Shown: positions 32,481-45,180 of the stretch, piece after piece | Layout: every line of letters starts with the position of its first letter | Numbering within the stretch: position 1 is the first letter of the stretch | Assembly: GCA_947561585.1 (NCBI GenBank) | Contig: CANNZV010000330.1 | Coordinates: forward strand, 174,538-238,537 | DNA from: Caprella mutica | Lineage: Eukaryota > Arthropoda > Malacostraca > Amphipoda > Caprellidae | Length of the DNA stretch: 64,000 nt | Direction of reading: 5' to 3' | The notes under the pieces: generated by a model | Seen by the model: only the letters and a program-made list of their open reading frames with translations | Databases searched by the model: none | What the model was told of the DNA's origin: nothing | Program-made: the position numbers and the translations under genes

Positions 32481-33101
32481 ATAAGAGATTCTATATTTTC
32501 ATCTGAATTTTATCATTACTTCATTATTCAAATGTAACTTCATTAATTACGTTTTTGCATAAAATAAATTAATATTTTTTCCCATGTAGACTTCACTGCA
32601 AAAGTCACTTGAATGAGTTGAAGCTCAGAGGAACTAAATGAATTGCATTATTTAATATTATTGCTCAATAATTAAGATAAGTTTCATTATAAGTTACTAG
32701 TTGTATCAAATAGCTTTATAGATACGCTAAAATGATTATTATATAGGGTTGAGGAAAATTTAGTCCGATTTTCGACCAGCTATTTGCTATTTATTCTAGG
32801 AAGTATATATATAATTTTAAGCTAATGTTAATTATTGATCTATTATAATAATTATTGATTAATTTAAATATTATAATATACGTATAGTACCTATATCGAA
32901 TTATTATAAATATTTATTTTTTCTAATGATTTTGAATTGATATTTAATATAACCTGTGAAATTCTAATCTAACTGAATTTTAAGTTTAACAATCACACGG
33001 TAAATGTATTTATACCCTAAGCGTACTTTTGAATCACATTATTATTAGTATTTAAAAAGAATTGAATAGGTAAATAAAGAAATATTCTATTTAACGCTAG
33101 C

Positions 33102-33270
33102 ACAGTTTTTTAAGTCTTCTTTCCACCAGACTTTTGGCTCCTGCTACTTTTACAACGAGAATATAAGAAAAAACGAAAAAATAAATGATTAATTTATCGT
33201 TTTTCTTATATTTCCGTTAAAAAGTAGGAGAAACTTAGCAAAAAGTCTTGTGAAAAGATTTAAAAAACTC
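33102..33270. repeat. 169-bp imperfect hairpin (MITE-like)
   Basis: The left arm has TTTTTTAAGTCTTCTTTCCA, then CAGACTTTTGGCTCCTGCTA and ATATAAGAAAAAACGA. The right arm is the inverse with several mismatches. No target duplication was clear. Confidence 0.6.
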
Positions 33271-34227
33271 TACGTGTGTACGACCCATTAGACACAACCA
33301 TACATATATACTATTGAACTGATAATAAGTTTTGAAGCTACTTCACCTGTTCGGGTTACAAAACAAACGTAATGAATCTATATATTATTATAAACAATGA
33401 ATTAGACTTCAAATTTTTTGGCATAGCATATGATAGCTTCGTGTAACTACGTGTGTCTTTGTGTATGCAAGTATATAAAGAAATTGTTGTATTTTATTTT
33501 CCTAAAGCATATATACTGAAAGAAGAACTTATGATAAGGCAATGAAAAAAGAATAAAAGAAATATGATAATTTTCGATCACATAAACTCGTAGTTTGTCA
33601 TTCTAGTACGTAGAAATTCATCTGTTAATTTGCAATATTATTTACACATTTTAATAATGAATTGAAAGTTTATAAATATTGTACGAATGTTTTAAGCGCA
33701 TATATTTCCGGTTTAACTAGAATGTCTGAATTCTATAAACTACCAAAAAGGAGTAATTACTAAAAGATCAATTAACCTAACCAATTCTAGAGGGGTTACG
33801 TAATCCAAATTAAAGTACCCTATTCTAGAAAATATCTGAAAGTCATATCCGTCCTTTTAAGTAAAATAAAGAAATCTCAATTGCTACAAATTCCTAATAG
33901 ACAGTAACTGTAATGTTCAATTCGAAACATATATTATTTTACAATGTTATTAAGTAGTCTGTTGGAATAATTCTCCATAAATTACAACTCAATTTATACA
34001 TTCATTCATATAAGTTTCTCATTGCTGTGTAATTCATCAATGATTTTATGAAGATATCTTTATATCAAAACTTAATTTTATTTGTGTCCAATTAAAAATA
34101 ATATATAATATTTATATATCTTGCAATATATAATATGGAAGATTATAATTATCTTGCAATATGTAATATAGAAAATAACATATCTTGCAATATAAATATA
34201 TTGCAAGATGCCGGCCCTGCCTGCTGT

Positions 34228-35136
34228 AATGCCGGGGGTAGCCGGTAAATTGCTCGAAAACAATTGCTCGAAAGACAATTGCTCGAAAACAATTGCTCGA
34301 AAAACAATTGCTCGAAAGACAGTTGCTCGAAAAACAATTGCTCGAATGAACAATTGCTCGAATTAACAAATTGCTCAAATGAACAAAATTGCTCGAATTA
34401 TAAAAGTGCACAGTTTTCGATTTTGGAGCTGCACCTAACAATCCTAGTTTCTTTTCAGTAATTGATCATTAATCATTCTATAAATTATTTTAATTATTAC
34501 TCATTCTGCATAATCTTTTTTTTTATACCGTTTGTGCCATCTCGTATGTAACATGTGAATTGGAATCATGTGGTGAATCAGTACTATTCATGTTTTTCAT
34601 AAAACCTGAAAATTTATTTATTACTAGCCTATCTGTGAAATAATAGGTGAAAAAACTCGAAGTTATGGCAGAGTCTTTATAAATCTACAAAAAAAATTCG
34701 GGTTTTATGATAAAAAAACATGAATAGTAGTGATTCACCACATGATTACAATTCACATGTTACATACGAGATGGCACAAACGGTATAAAAAAAAATTATG
34801 CACAATGAGTAATAATTAATATCAATTATAGAATGATTAATGAGCAATTACTAAAAAGAAACAAGGATTGTTAGGTGCAGCTCCACTTCATGAATAACTG
34901 ACTTTTATAAAATCGAAAACTGTGTAATTTTATATTTCGAGCAATTTTGTTCATTCGAGCAATTTGAAAATTCGAGCAATTGTTTTTCGTGCAATTATTT
35001 TTCGAGCAATTGTCTTTCGAGCAATTGTTCTTTCGAGCAATTGTTCATTCGAGCAATTGTTTTTCGAGCAATTGTATTCGAGCAATTGTCTTTCGAGCAA
35101 TTGTTTTCGAGCAATTTACCTAGAACCGATGCCGGG
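34228..35136. mobile_element. Foldback element FB2 with 9-bp target duplication
   Basis: Element 34237-35127 (891 bp) has the same termini as FB1 (GGTAGCCGGTAAATTGCTCG and CGAGCAATTTACCTAGAACC). It is flanked by AATGCCGGG and GATGCCGGG, an 8/9 match. The internal inverted layer is also shared with FB1. It inserted beside or into a fragment of the reverse-transcriptase element. The short ORFs inside are translations of the arm repeat. Confidence 0.87.
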
Positions 35137-35420
35137 CCCTGCGCGCCCTGTCCGCTGCCCCTATCCTGCACTGAATTTTAACTGGCAGTGCTTGTTTTTT
35201 CTTGGGAGCAGCTTTTAATGAAATTGGTATTTCCGAAGAAATTTTAAAGAGACATAGTCTCTTGGTTGAGAGTAGCTTATAACTATTAAACCATATTTTT
35301 GAGAAATGTTTTCTCTATTACGAAGCTGCAATATGTTTTGCGATCATATCCAGCTTACAACTACGAAGTCAAGCTTGAATCATTTAAGTTTAGCTTTATC
35401 AGTGAGAATAATGTGTAAAC
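35137..35420 (+). pseudogene. Reverse-transcriptase fragment, second copy
   Basis: Reads FLGSSFNEIGISEEILKRHS, a stop-ridden stretch, then sequence close to the first copy: GAGAAATGTTTTCTCTATTA versus GAGAAATGTTTTCTCCATTC at 3236. Only the segment after the catalytic box is present. GC-rich DNA at 34200-34236 and 35128-35170 may be its upstream part. Confidence 0.6.
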
Positions 35421-37060
35421 AAATTCTTTTTTTTTTTTTTGGTTTAGGGCCTAACATCAGTAACATATGTACAATAATTGCAATTTTTAGACATTTTTCT
35501 ACTTCATCCACTTCTCCGGTAAATCTCTCATAAATTTTATGCAAATTTGTAGAAAAATGATCATTTCTCGAACATGATCAATATAATTTGGAAAATCGAA
35601 TTATTCCAACATGACTTCGAAGCCATCATCTTAATGCAATAATCCCTATGCTCCAGTCTTTTCAATTGTCTTAATCAGTTTTTTTAATTATTTAACACCA
35701 CTAAACTTTAACAATACATTCATCTTCAGTTGGGTGATTTCCATTATCTATTTCTTTCAATGTGTCTGAGCGGAGCCTGAATGAATATTTATGAATCAGA
35801 TCTATAAATTACACGTGTATGGCACATCCACAAGGGAGCACATCCTGTTACATACCAATGAAGAATAAAAATATAATTCATATTTGTCGATTTCAAACTT
35901 TGGAAGAATTCTTTTAACTATTTTATTTTTATTTCCATAGTTATACTATAAATGACCAATTCTTTTGATAGATTAATCTTCTTTTATATATGATGTGAAA
36001 TACATACTGTATAATCAACACCTAAACGAATTTTTTGATTTAAGTTAATGTTTCACATCACTTTTTTACAAAAAATCATGTAAATTATAACAAAAATATT
36101 TCCATCATATATATTTGGATGTTTTGCAAAATAGACAATTACTTTCACATAATATTAATCGTCGAAATAATCTATAACCCAATGTCCCATCATTTTATAA
36201 TCGGATATAGTATGCACAATATAGTATCCTTTGTGCTTTGGTGGAAGACTACAGCTTTTGAAAATACCGTGAAATTCACATCGAATTTCCAACCTATTCT
36301 AGCTCTCCCGTTGCGTGGTATTCATATTACATCACTTATTCTTCTGGTTTTTAGGGTTCACGGTAAACTGCCAGTCACTTACTGGCAATTTAATGATATT
36401 AGTCACTAATAACATTTTAATTTATAAGAAACGGCGTTCAACCTTCTTAAAAGAATTAAGGAGACATTCATTTTCACTTAGTATACAAAACGAAAATAAT
36501 TGTTAAATGTCGACAGATTTATCAGAGAAAAAAAAACACATTAAAATATAACTATTAAAGAAATAAATCAAATACAATATAGAAATAAAAAACTAAAACC
36601 TTTCTGCAAATAAACTTTAATTGACCCTAATTATATTGGGGACATAGTACATTTTTCTTTGTTTACATAACACATCTTTACATTATCACTTCATATTGAG
36701 TTTAGTGTCTGAGTATTTCTTCTTTTGTTCCTGATTTGAGAATTGTACAAGCTTTAAAGCATATTATTCTCTTGTACTCATCATAAAACCACTTGAATCG
36801 ATGTTTGTGAAATATTTAGAATTTGCAACCCAACATCTACGATTATTAAATTGCTATTACCTACCTAATTCTCTGACAATTTCAGTCGATCAGATTGGAT
36901 TTCATATATTATTAATTCTTTATACATCTATGTAAAATTAAAATTTAAAAAATGAAGGTGAAAAAGACATGGAGAATAGAAATGTAAACTTAATAAATAT
37001 TGAACATGCATATAAGTTGACCTATTTATACTATATAAAAGTTATTCGTTATAAATTTTA
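35421..37060. other. Intergenic AT-rich DNA, nothing recognised
   Basis: An open frame at 36119-36409 has no family motif, no repeat context and AT-driven composition; I do not call it a gene. Confidence 0.45.
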
Positions 37061-37067
37061 TAAATAC

Positions 37068-37212
37068 AGTGTGATATTTTTCGAACTATACGAGTCACTT
37101 TTTAATGCTTTATTGCATCTTGAAGATAATCTTTCTCTCTATTAATAGATAAATTCATTTTAATTTGTGATACCGAACAATGGTGTGACATCAATTATAA
37201 TGAGGTTGGTCA
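37068..37212. repeat. Dispersed inverted copy of the 51.24-51.42 kb repeat
   Basis: TTTTTCGAACTATACGAGTC and ATGCTTTATTGCATCTTGAA are the reverse complement of the segment at 51240-51395. The far copy ends CACCCTGTATATA, a mariner-type end. These are two separate insertions or decayed ends. Confidence 0.7.
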
Positions 37213-37784
37213 AAAAAAAAAAAAAAATCCGCGGTAAAAGAGATTATAAAATAGAACAAATCTCTTTTCAATATTCATTTCAAATAACAATAAGATGCAT
37301 GATCATAAAAATAATATCTATACTACTAACAAGTTTAAACAAATATTTAATTATTATTTTTATCTCCATGTCCTTCCGTCTTTCAAATTATTATGAAATA
37401 AGCATGCGCTGAGAGAAGTCATCAGTGTGGGTTGGATAGAAAATTTAGCTATGCTTAATGATTTGATTAACCATTTATATTAAATAAATATCCACACAAA
37501 ACAGGCTGAACACGATCATAAAATATTTCAAAGTCCATTTCTGCATCCATTAGACAACGTGAAACAAAATTACGAAATTAATTTGAATGATTTTCTAAAA
37601 TATATTCGCCACATTTGGCAAAATGAAATTATGACCAAAAACTTATTTGGAAAAAGATTCGAAACTTGAATTCTTTGTCCAATAATTGAATCCTACAATC
37701 ATACATGAAAATTTTGAAATGTATATAAATATCAAAATGCACTAAAACAATTTATAGGAGAAAATTAAAAGGAGAAAGCTTTTC

Positions 37785-40700
37785 AAATACTATTGAAACT
37801 GCTTTTCAAATAGTATTTTAAAAACTGCTTTTCAAATACCATTTCAAAAACTGCTTTTCAAATACCATTTCAAAAACTGCTTTTCAAATACTATCTTAAA
37901 AGCTGCTTTTCGTACAGTATTTTAAAAACAGCTTTTCGTATAGTATTTTAAAAACAGCTTTTCAAATACTATTTTAAAAGCTGCTTTTCGTATAGTATTT
38001 TAAAAACAGCTTTTCAAATACTATTTTAAAAACAACTTTCCAAATACTATTTTAAAAACTGCTTTCCAAATACTATTTTAAAAACTGTATTTCAAATAGT
38101 ATTTTAAAAACTGCTTTTCAAATAGTATTTTAAAAACTGCTTTTCAAATACTATTTTAAAAACTGCTTTTCGTATAGTATTTTAAAAACAGCTTTTCGTA
38201 TAGTATTTTAGAAACAGCTTTTCAAATACTATTTAAAAAACTGCTTTTCAAATAGTATTTTAAAACCTGCTTTTCAAATACTATTTTGAAAACTGCTTTT
38301 CAAATACTATTTTAAAAACTGCTTTTCAAATAGTATTTTAAAAACAACTTTTCAAATTCTCTTTTAAAAACTGCTTTCCAAATACTATTTTAAAAACAGC
38401 TTTTCGTATAGTATTTTAAAAACAGCTTTTCAACTACTATTTAAAAACTGCTTTTCAAATAGTATTTTAAAAACTGTTTTTCAAATAGTATTTTAAAAAC
38501 TGCTTTTCAAATAGTATTTCAAAAACTGCTTTTCAAATAGTATTTCAAAAACTGCTTTTCAAATAGTATTTTAAAAACTGTTTTACTATTTTAAAAACTG
38601 CTTTTCAAATACTATTTTAAAAACTGCTTTTCAAATACTATTTTAAAAACTGCTTTTCAAGTAGTATTTTAAAAACTGCTTTCAAAAAGTATTTTAAAAG
38701 CTACTTTTTTTTAAAAGATGCTTCTCAAATACTTGAAAAGCATTTGCTTGAAAAGCAGTTTTAAAGAACTGCATTTCGAATAGTATTTTGAAAACTGCTT
38801 TTCAAATTATATTTTAAAAACTGCTTTTCGAATTGTATTGTATTTAAATACTATTTAAAAAACTTCTTTTCAAATAGTATTTCAAATTTGAAAACTGTTT
38901 TTCAAATAGTATTTTAAAAACAACTTTTCAAATTCTCTTTTAAAAACTGATTTCCAAATACTACTTAAAAAACTGCTTTTCAAATAGTATTTTAAAAACT
39001 GCTTTTCAAATAGTATTTTAAAAACTGTTTTACTAATTTAAAAACTGCTTTTCAAATACTATTTTAAAAACTGCTTTTCAAATAGTATTTTAAAAACTGT
39101 TTTTCAAAAAGTATTTTAAAAACTGCTTTTCAAATAGTATTTTAAAAACTGTTTCTCAAATAGTATTTTAAAAACTGTTTTTCAAAAATTATTTTAAAAA
39201 CTGCATTTCAAATAGTATTTCAAAAACTGTTTTTCAAATAGTATTTAAAAACTACTTTCAAATACTGCTTTCCAAATAGTATTTTAAAACCTGCTTTTTA
39301 AATAGTATTTTAAAAACTTTTTTACTATTTTAAAAACTGCTTTTCAAATACTATTTTAAAAACTGCTTTTCAAATTCTCTTTTAAAAACTGTTTTCCAAA
39401 TAGTATTTAAAAAACTGCTTTTCAAATAGTATTTTTAAAACTGTTTTTCAAATAGTATTTTAAAAACTGCTTTTCAAATAGTATTTAAAAAACTGCTTTT
39501 CAAATAGTATTTTAAAAACTGCTTTTCAAATACTACTTTAAAAACTGCTTTTCAAATAGTATTTTCAAAACTGTTTTTCAAATAGTATTTTAAAAAACTA
39601 CTTTCAAATACTATTACAAAAACTGCTTTCCAAATAGTATTTTAAAACCTGCTTTTCAAATACTATTTTAAAAACTGCTTTTCAAATTCTCTTTTAAAAA
39701 CTGTTTTACTATTTTAAAAACTGCTTTTCAAATAGTATTTCAAAAACTGTTTTTCAAATAGTATTTTAAAAACTGCTTTTCAAATTCTCTTTTAAAAACT
39801 GCTTTTCAAATAGTATTTTAAAAACTGTTTTACTATTTTAAAAACTGCTTTTCAAAAACTGTTTTAAAAACTGCTTTTCAAATAGTATTTCAAAAAAACT
39901 GTTTTTAAATTTGAAACTGTTTTTCAAATAGTATTTTTAAACTGCTTTTCAAATACGATTTTAAAAACTGCTTTTCAAATAGTAATTTAAAAACTGTTTT
40001 TCAAATAGTAATTTAAAAACTGTTTTTCAAATAGTATTTTAAAAACTGTTTTTCAAATACTATCTAAGAACTGCTTATCAAATAGTATTTTTGTTTTTCA
40101 AATAGTATTTTAAAAACTGTTTTTAAAATAGTATTTTTGTTTTTCAAATAGTATTTTAAAAACTGTAATTCAAATAGTATTTTTGTTTTTCAAATAGTAT
40201 TTCAAAAACTGCATTTTAAATAGTATTTTAAAAACTGTTTTTCAAATAGTATTTTAAAAACTGCATTTCAAATAGTATTTTAAAAACTGCTTTTCAAAAA
40301 CTGTTTTAAAAACTGCTTTTCAAATAGTATTTTAAAAACAAATTTTCAAATTTTCTTTTAAAAACTGCTTTCCAAATACTATTTAAAAAAAAACTGCATT
40401 TCAAATAGTATATTCAAACTGCTCTTAAAATAGTATTTCAAAAACTGCTTTTCAAATAGTATTTTAAAAACTGTTTTTCAAATAGTATTTTAAAAACTGC
40501 TTTTCAAATTCTCTTTTAAAAACTGCTTTTCAAATACTATTTCAAAAACTGCATTTCAAATAGTATATTCAAACTGCTTTTAAAATAATATTTCAAAAAC
40601 TGCTTTTCAAATAGTATTTTAAAAACTGCTTTTCAAATTCTCTTTTAAAAACTGTTTTTCAAATACTCTTTCAAAAACTGCTTTTCAAATAGTATTTTAA

Positions 40701-41885
40701 AAACTGTTTTTCAAATAGTATTTTAAAAACTGTTTTTCAAATAGTATTTTAAGAACTGATTTCAAATTCTTTTTTAAAAACTGCTTTCCAAATACCATTT
40801 TATAAACTGTTTTTCAAATAGTATTTTAAAAACTGCTTTTTTAATTGTACTTTAAAAACTGCTTTTTGAATTGTATTCTCAAAACTGCTTTTTGAATTGT
40901 ATTCTCAAAACTGCTTTTTGAATTGTATTCTCAAAACTGCTTCTTGAATTGTATTCTAAAAACTGCTTTTCAAATACTATTTTAAAAACTGCTTTTCAAT
41001 TACTATTTTAAAAACTGCTTTTCAGATAGTATTCTAAAAACTGCTATATTATTTAAAAAAAATGCTTTCCAAATAGTATTTCAAAAACAGCTTTTCAAAT
41101 AGTATTTTAAAAACTTCAACTGCTTTTTCAACCGATCACTTTAATAGGTACTCAATATATCTGAAAGTACACCAAACAAGAAAGTTTTAAGGTTATGTTC
41201 TACTTTCTGGATTTGAGCAAGTTAACGTTTATATCCTCTCACCTACACAGGTCCAATTAAGTTGAAAGAAAAAGAATTTTTTTTATGATCTACATTTAAA
41301 ATGGTATTTCAAATGGTATTTTGGAAACTACTTTATTTTTAAACTGCTTTTCAAATAGTATTTTGAAAACTGTTTTTCAAATGGTATTTTAAAAACTGCT
41401 TATCAAATAGTATTTTAACAACTACTTTTCAAATAGTATTTTAAAAACTGCTTTTCAAAAAGTATTTTAAAAACTGTTTTTCAAATGGTTTTTCAAACTG
41501 CTTATCAAATTGTATTCTAAAAACTGCTTTTAAAAAATGATTTTCAAATACTGTTTAAAGAACTGCTTTTCAAATACTGTTATAAGAACTGCTTTTCAAA
41601 TAGTATTTTAAAAACTGCTTTTCAAATAGTATTTCAAAAACTGCATTTCAGTTGTATTTTAAAAACTGCTTTTCGAATAGTAATTCAAAAACGGCTTTTT
41701 AAATGGTATTTTGAAAACTGCTTTTCAACTACTTTATTTGAAAACTGCTTTTCACATACTATTTTTAAAACTGCATTTCAATTGTATTTTAAAAACTGCT
41801 TTTCGAATAGTCATTTAAAAACTGCTTTTCAAATAGTATTTTAAAAACAGCATTTCATATGGTATTTTGAAAACTACTTTATTTT
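37785..41885. repeat. 26-bp satellite AAACTGCTTTTCAAATAGTA(TTTTAA), left block
   Basis: More than 130 imperfect units, about 26 bp each, with local variants of 13-40 bp. A short non-satellite gap lies near 41110-41290. Unit cores alternate between AAATAGTATTT and AAATACTATTT, which are reverse complements of each other. No coding capacity. Confidence 0.95.
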
Positions 41886-42403
41886 TTAAGGGGACCGTCC
41901 GTAAATTTTGTAAACAAATTTATTAATAAAGCTACGGTTATGAAACTTAGCATTTTTTCGATTAGACGCATAGAAAACAAGTTATTCGAATTTCGAACGA
42001 ATTTCGAACTGGGTATTCAAACATGTACTTCTAATACAGTTTTGTAGCTACGGGTTTGCGGTTTTTTTCCTTCGATTTTCCTGGTGATTCTCTACAAAAG
42101 CCCGAGGATCGATTTTTGAATTTCGAATTAGTTTACGAAAAATTTGATTTTTCGTGAAAAAACTAAAATTTTCAAAAAAAAAAAAATTATATTTCTAAAA
42201 AAAAAAATTATATTTCGAAATTCAAAAATCGATCCTGACGCTTTTGTAGAAAATTACCAGGAGAATCGAATGAAAAAAACCGCAAACCCGTAGCTACAAA
42301 ACTGTATTAGAAGTACATGTTTGAATACCAAAAAGTTAGTAATTTTTCAACTGCAAGAAAAATGAGTTCAAAGTTTTTATTTGGACTATGTATGGCACTA
42401 AAT

Positions 42404-42426
42404 CCCCGCGGGGCGAAGTGCCCCGC
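42404..42426. other. GC hairpin switch in the TTAA element
   Basis: CCCCGCGGGG overlaps GCGGGGC-GAAGT-GCCCCGC, a perfect 7-bp stem. The two hairpins are mutually exclusive. It lies 120 bp beyond the stop of the minus-strand ORF, where a 3'-end structure would lie. Confidence 0.5.
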
Positions 42427-42545
42427 TATTACTACTCAAAGGTAGTGGGTATCACTGGGCGCCACCCAGCTCTCTGTAGTAAAGTTTTACATAGCCAAAC
42501 AACAACCGCTACAGAAAAAAAACAACAACAAACAACGAACACCCA

Positions 42546-42797
42546 TCAATATCCTCCGGGTTGATAGTCATGGGAGGGTCCAGCCTCATCACGCCGACGA
42601 CGCTTCGGTGTCATCTTTGCTGGTGTACTAGCCTCACTATTCCTTCTCTTCAGAGTTGTCTTTTCAGTAGAAAGACCCAGACGTGTCAAAAGAAAGCCAT
42701 GAACATTACCAAAGTTATGAACAAGAGCTGTATCAGTAGTGACGAACTGAACTCTGTCGAGTTTAGCGTCCTTCACTTTGAGAACTCTCGTCCACAA
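42546..42797 (-). CDS. Unidentified ORF inside the TTAA element
   Basis: About 83 residues, possibly a 3' exon or a captured fragment because no ATG opens it (first codon TTG). It contains KDAKLDRVQFVTTDTALVHN, a basic tract KMTPKRRRRDEAGPSHD that could be a nuclear localisation signal, and ends QPGGY. Composition is far less AT-rich than the surroundings. I do not recognise the family. Confidence 0.45.
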   Translation of the reverse strand: MWTRVLKVKDAKLDRVQFVTTDTALVHNFGNVHGFLLTRLGLSTEKTTLKRRNSEASTPAKMTPKRRRRDEAGPSHDYQPGGY

Positions 42798-43115
42798 CTG
42801 CCAGATCTATTTTATTAGAATGCTTCTGAGAGGCTAACTTTGAATAACAGTTAGCCAATTGTGAAACAATGATGTAATTAGCAGCCACTTAGCTAGGCAC
42901 GCATGTGCCAAATCTAAGAGTTAGGCGGCTCACCCACGCTGTGCCAGATGTAATGGCGCGCCAAATTCCAAGCTCCCAACCCCTGTGGAAGGGGAGGGGG
43001 GTGATAAACAGCTGATTTTTCTTTGTGAGATCAATCTTAGTAATATAAACTAGCTATTTCAGCAATAAAAAAAATATTGAAAATTTAGTGATTTAATCAC
43101 GGACGGTCCCCTTAA

Positions 43116-43760
43116 ACTGTTTTTCAACTAGTATTTCATAAACTGCTTTTTGAATGGAATTTCAACAACTGCTTATCAAATAGTATTTTAAAAACTGCAT
43201 TTCAATTGTATTTTAAAAACTGCTTTTCGAATAGTAATTTAAAAACTGCATTTCATATGGTATTTTGAAAATTACTTTATTTTTTAAACTGCTTTTTAAC
43301 AAGTATTTCAAAAACTGCTTTCCAAAGGGCATTTCGAAAACTGCCTTTCAAATACTATTTTAAAAACTGCTTTCAAAACTGTTTTTCGAATTCAATTAGC
43401 ATTTTGAAAACTGCTATTTTTAAAAACTGCACTATTTAAATGGTAGTTTCGAAACGGCTTTTTAAATAGTATTTTCAAATGGTATTTTTTTTTTGAAAAC
43501 AGCTTTTCAAATGCAGTTTCAAATACTGTTTTAAAAACTGCATTTCAAATCGTATTTTGAAAACTGCTTTTTAAATAGTATAAATAGTATTTTGAAAACT
43601 GCTTTTCAAATAGTATTTTAAAAACTTTTTAAATTGAAATTATAGTATTTTGAAAAATTTCAATACCATTTTAAAAACTGCATTTCAAATGGTAGTTTCA
43701 AAACTGCTTTTTAAATAGTATTTTCAAATGTATGTTTGAAAACCTGCTTTAATTCAACTG
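43116..43760. repeat. 26-bp satellite, right block
   Basis: Continuation of the same satellite beyond the TTAA element, with more divergent units (ACTGCATTTCAAATGGTA, TTTTGAAAACTGC). It grades into ACTGCTTTTTTACTACCTCA-type units near 43750-43900. Confidence 0.9.
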
Positions 43761-43924
43761 GTTTTTTACTACCTCATTATAACTGCTACTTTCTACCTGC
43801 TTTAATAACTGCTTTTTTACAACTTCATTATAACTGATACTTTCTACCTGCTTTAATAATCCGCTTTAATAACTGCTTTTTTACTACGGCTTCATTATTA
43901 TTAACGATATTATTTTTCATAACA

Positions 43925-44080
43925 CAAATTATAAACAGGGCTGTGACGTGGCATTGAACGCATGGTGCATGCATGCCGCATGCAATTATTCTTAAATGCA
44001 TGGTGCATGCATGCCACATGCAATTATTCTTATATGCATGGTGTATGTATGCCACATGCACTTATTCTTAAAAGCAGACG
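43925..44080. repeat. 41-bp repeat rich in GCATG words
   Basis: Three units of GCATGGTGCATGCATGCC plus ACATGCAATTATTCTTAA. NsiI/SphI-like palindromes dominate. Open frames on both strands here are repeat artefacts. Confidence 0.8.
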
Positions 44081-44509
44081 ATATGCATTCATTTTCTTTT
44101 TTTCGCATGCTGCATATTCTTCTAGACTTATTTGTCTAGTCATAAAATGCAATGCTACTGAGAAAAAAGTTATTTGTTTTCTCCTGTTATTTTATAGTTA
44201 TTCGAGTTTGTAAATTAGTTTAAAATTCACTATTTAGTGTACTTTACTAAGGTAATACAAATTAAAAGTTTCCCTCTGTTACTGAGAAATTTAAAGGAAT
44301 AAATAAAAACTGAATTATTGTTTTATCTAATATAACGTTTTCCACTCCAAAACTTCTATACCTATAAATATTTCACAACAAAGTAAATTTATTTTTATAT
44401 AGTCCTACAAAACAATGTACCTCAACTTTTTTCAAAGTACATGAAAAGAATATGGCGAAAAAAAAGAGGACTAACTACCTAAATGTAAATACAAAACGCA
44501 AGCAATAAA

Positions 44510-44640
44510 GCTTCAATAGAAAATTTCAGAGCATAAGTGCATGCTTTCAAGGCATAAGTTCATGATTTTCAGAGCATACGTCATGCTTTTCAGAGCTTAA
44601 GTACATTGCTTTTATGGCATGTGTTTTAGTGCATGATGTC
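44510..44640. repeat. Degenerate TTCAGAGCATAAGT repeats
   Basis: Four units of about 30 bp with CATGCTTTTCAGAGC. No ORF. Confidence 0.6.
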
Positions 44641-44875
44641 ACAACCCTAATTTATTTAAGAGTTGTTATTTATTTAGGAATATTATCCAGTTTTTCAATA
44701 ATTTTCTTGTTTTCTTTTCTAAAGAAGATCAATTGTGAAATTACTATTGAAATTAATTATCGCACTTTTTAATTAATTATCGCACAAGGGAAATAAAACA
44801 CAAAATTAAAATTAGTACGACATTTCAGTAAATAATAAAAACAGAAGCAAATAAATAATTAAGTTAGTAGGGATT

Positions 44876-45180
44876 TAACGTCTGCTTCTGAACCAAAGGC
44901 CATATCGCTGACATCAAAAGGAAATTAGATACAAAGGACTAGAAGAAGCAATCAGAGAGGAAAGTGGCTCCATGAACAAAGTCACTTACCACTGTCGGTG
45001 ACAATACTTATGGAGAAAAGTTACTCCGTGACTGCACTCACTTGCCAAGGAATGTGACGAAAAGGGACACAAGAACCGGTGGCTGCACCTACGGTTGGAA
45101 GAGGAAAATGAAGAGGTGATAGTGAATGAAGCACACACAAAATCTAAGACCTCGTAGTTGAAGAGCATAACCCTAGCGCT
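44876..45180. repeat. Dispersed repeat (GAACCAAAGGCCATATCGCT family), copy 1
   Basis: Shares GTGGCTCCATGA, GAGGAAAATGAAGAGGTGA and AAAATCTAAGACCTCGTA with 46315-46560. Its head is inverted at about 49350-49375. Type unknown; a minus-strand open frame across it lacks any motif. Confidence 0.6.

Larger units (their letters stand above)
31576..34190. other. Intergenic AT-rich DNA downstream of gene 2
   Basis: No gene was recognised. It holds the shared 3'-flank segments (32090-32480) and a hairpin element (33102-33270), both listed separately. The remainder is A/T-rich with no long ORF. Confidence 0.55.
41886..43115. mobile_element. TTAA-flanked element with GGGGACCGTCCGT ends
   Basis: Element 41890-43111 (1222 bp) has 13-bp perfect inverted ends and TTAA on both sides. 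It interrupts the satellite; an uninterrupted TTTATTTTTTAAACTGCTTT at 43271 is the likely empty-site form. The left third contains a hairpin of about 115-bp arms (about 42015-42335). The right part is GC-richer and holds an unidentified minus-strand ORF. The TTAA target suggests piggyBac-type mobilisation, though TA cannot be excluded. Confidence 0.8.

Noticed and set aside
36119..36506. Two overlapping open frames of 96 and 63 residues
   Set aside because: AT-driven composition, no motif, no splice-supported neighbours.
42561..42818. + strand 85-residue frame in the TTAA element
   Set aside because: Opposite-strand shadow of the basic-tailed ORF, which has more protein-like composition.
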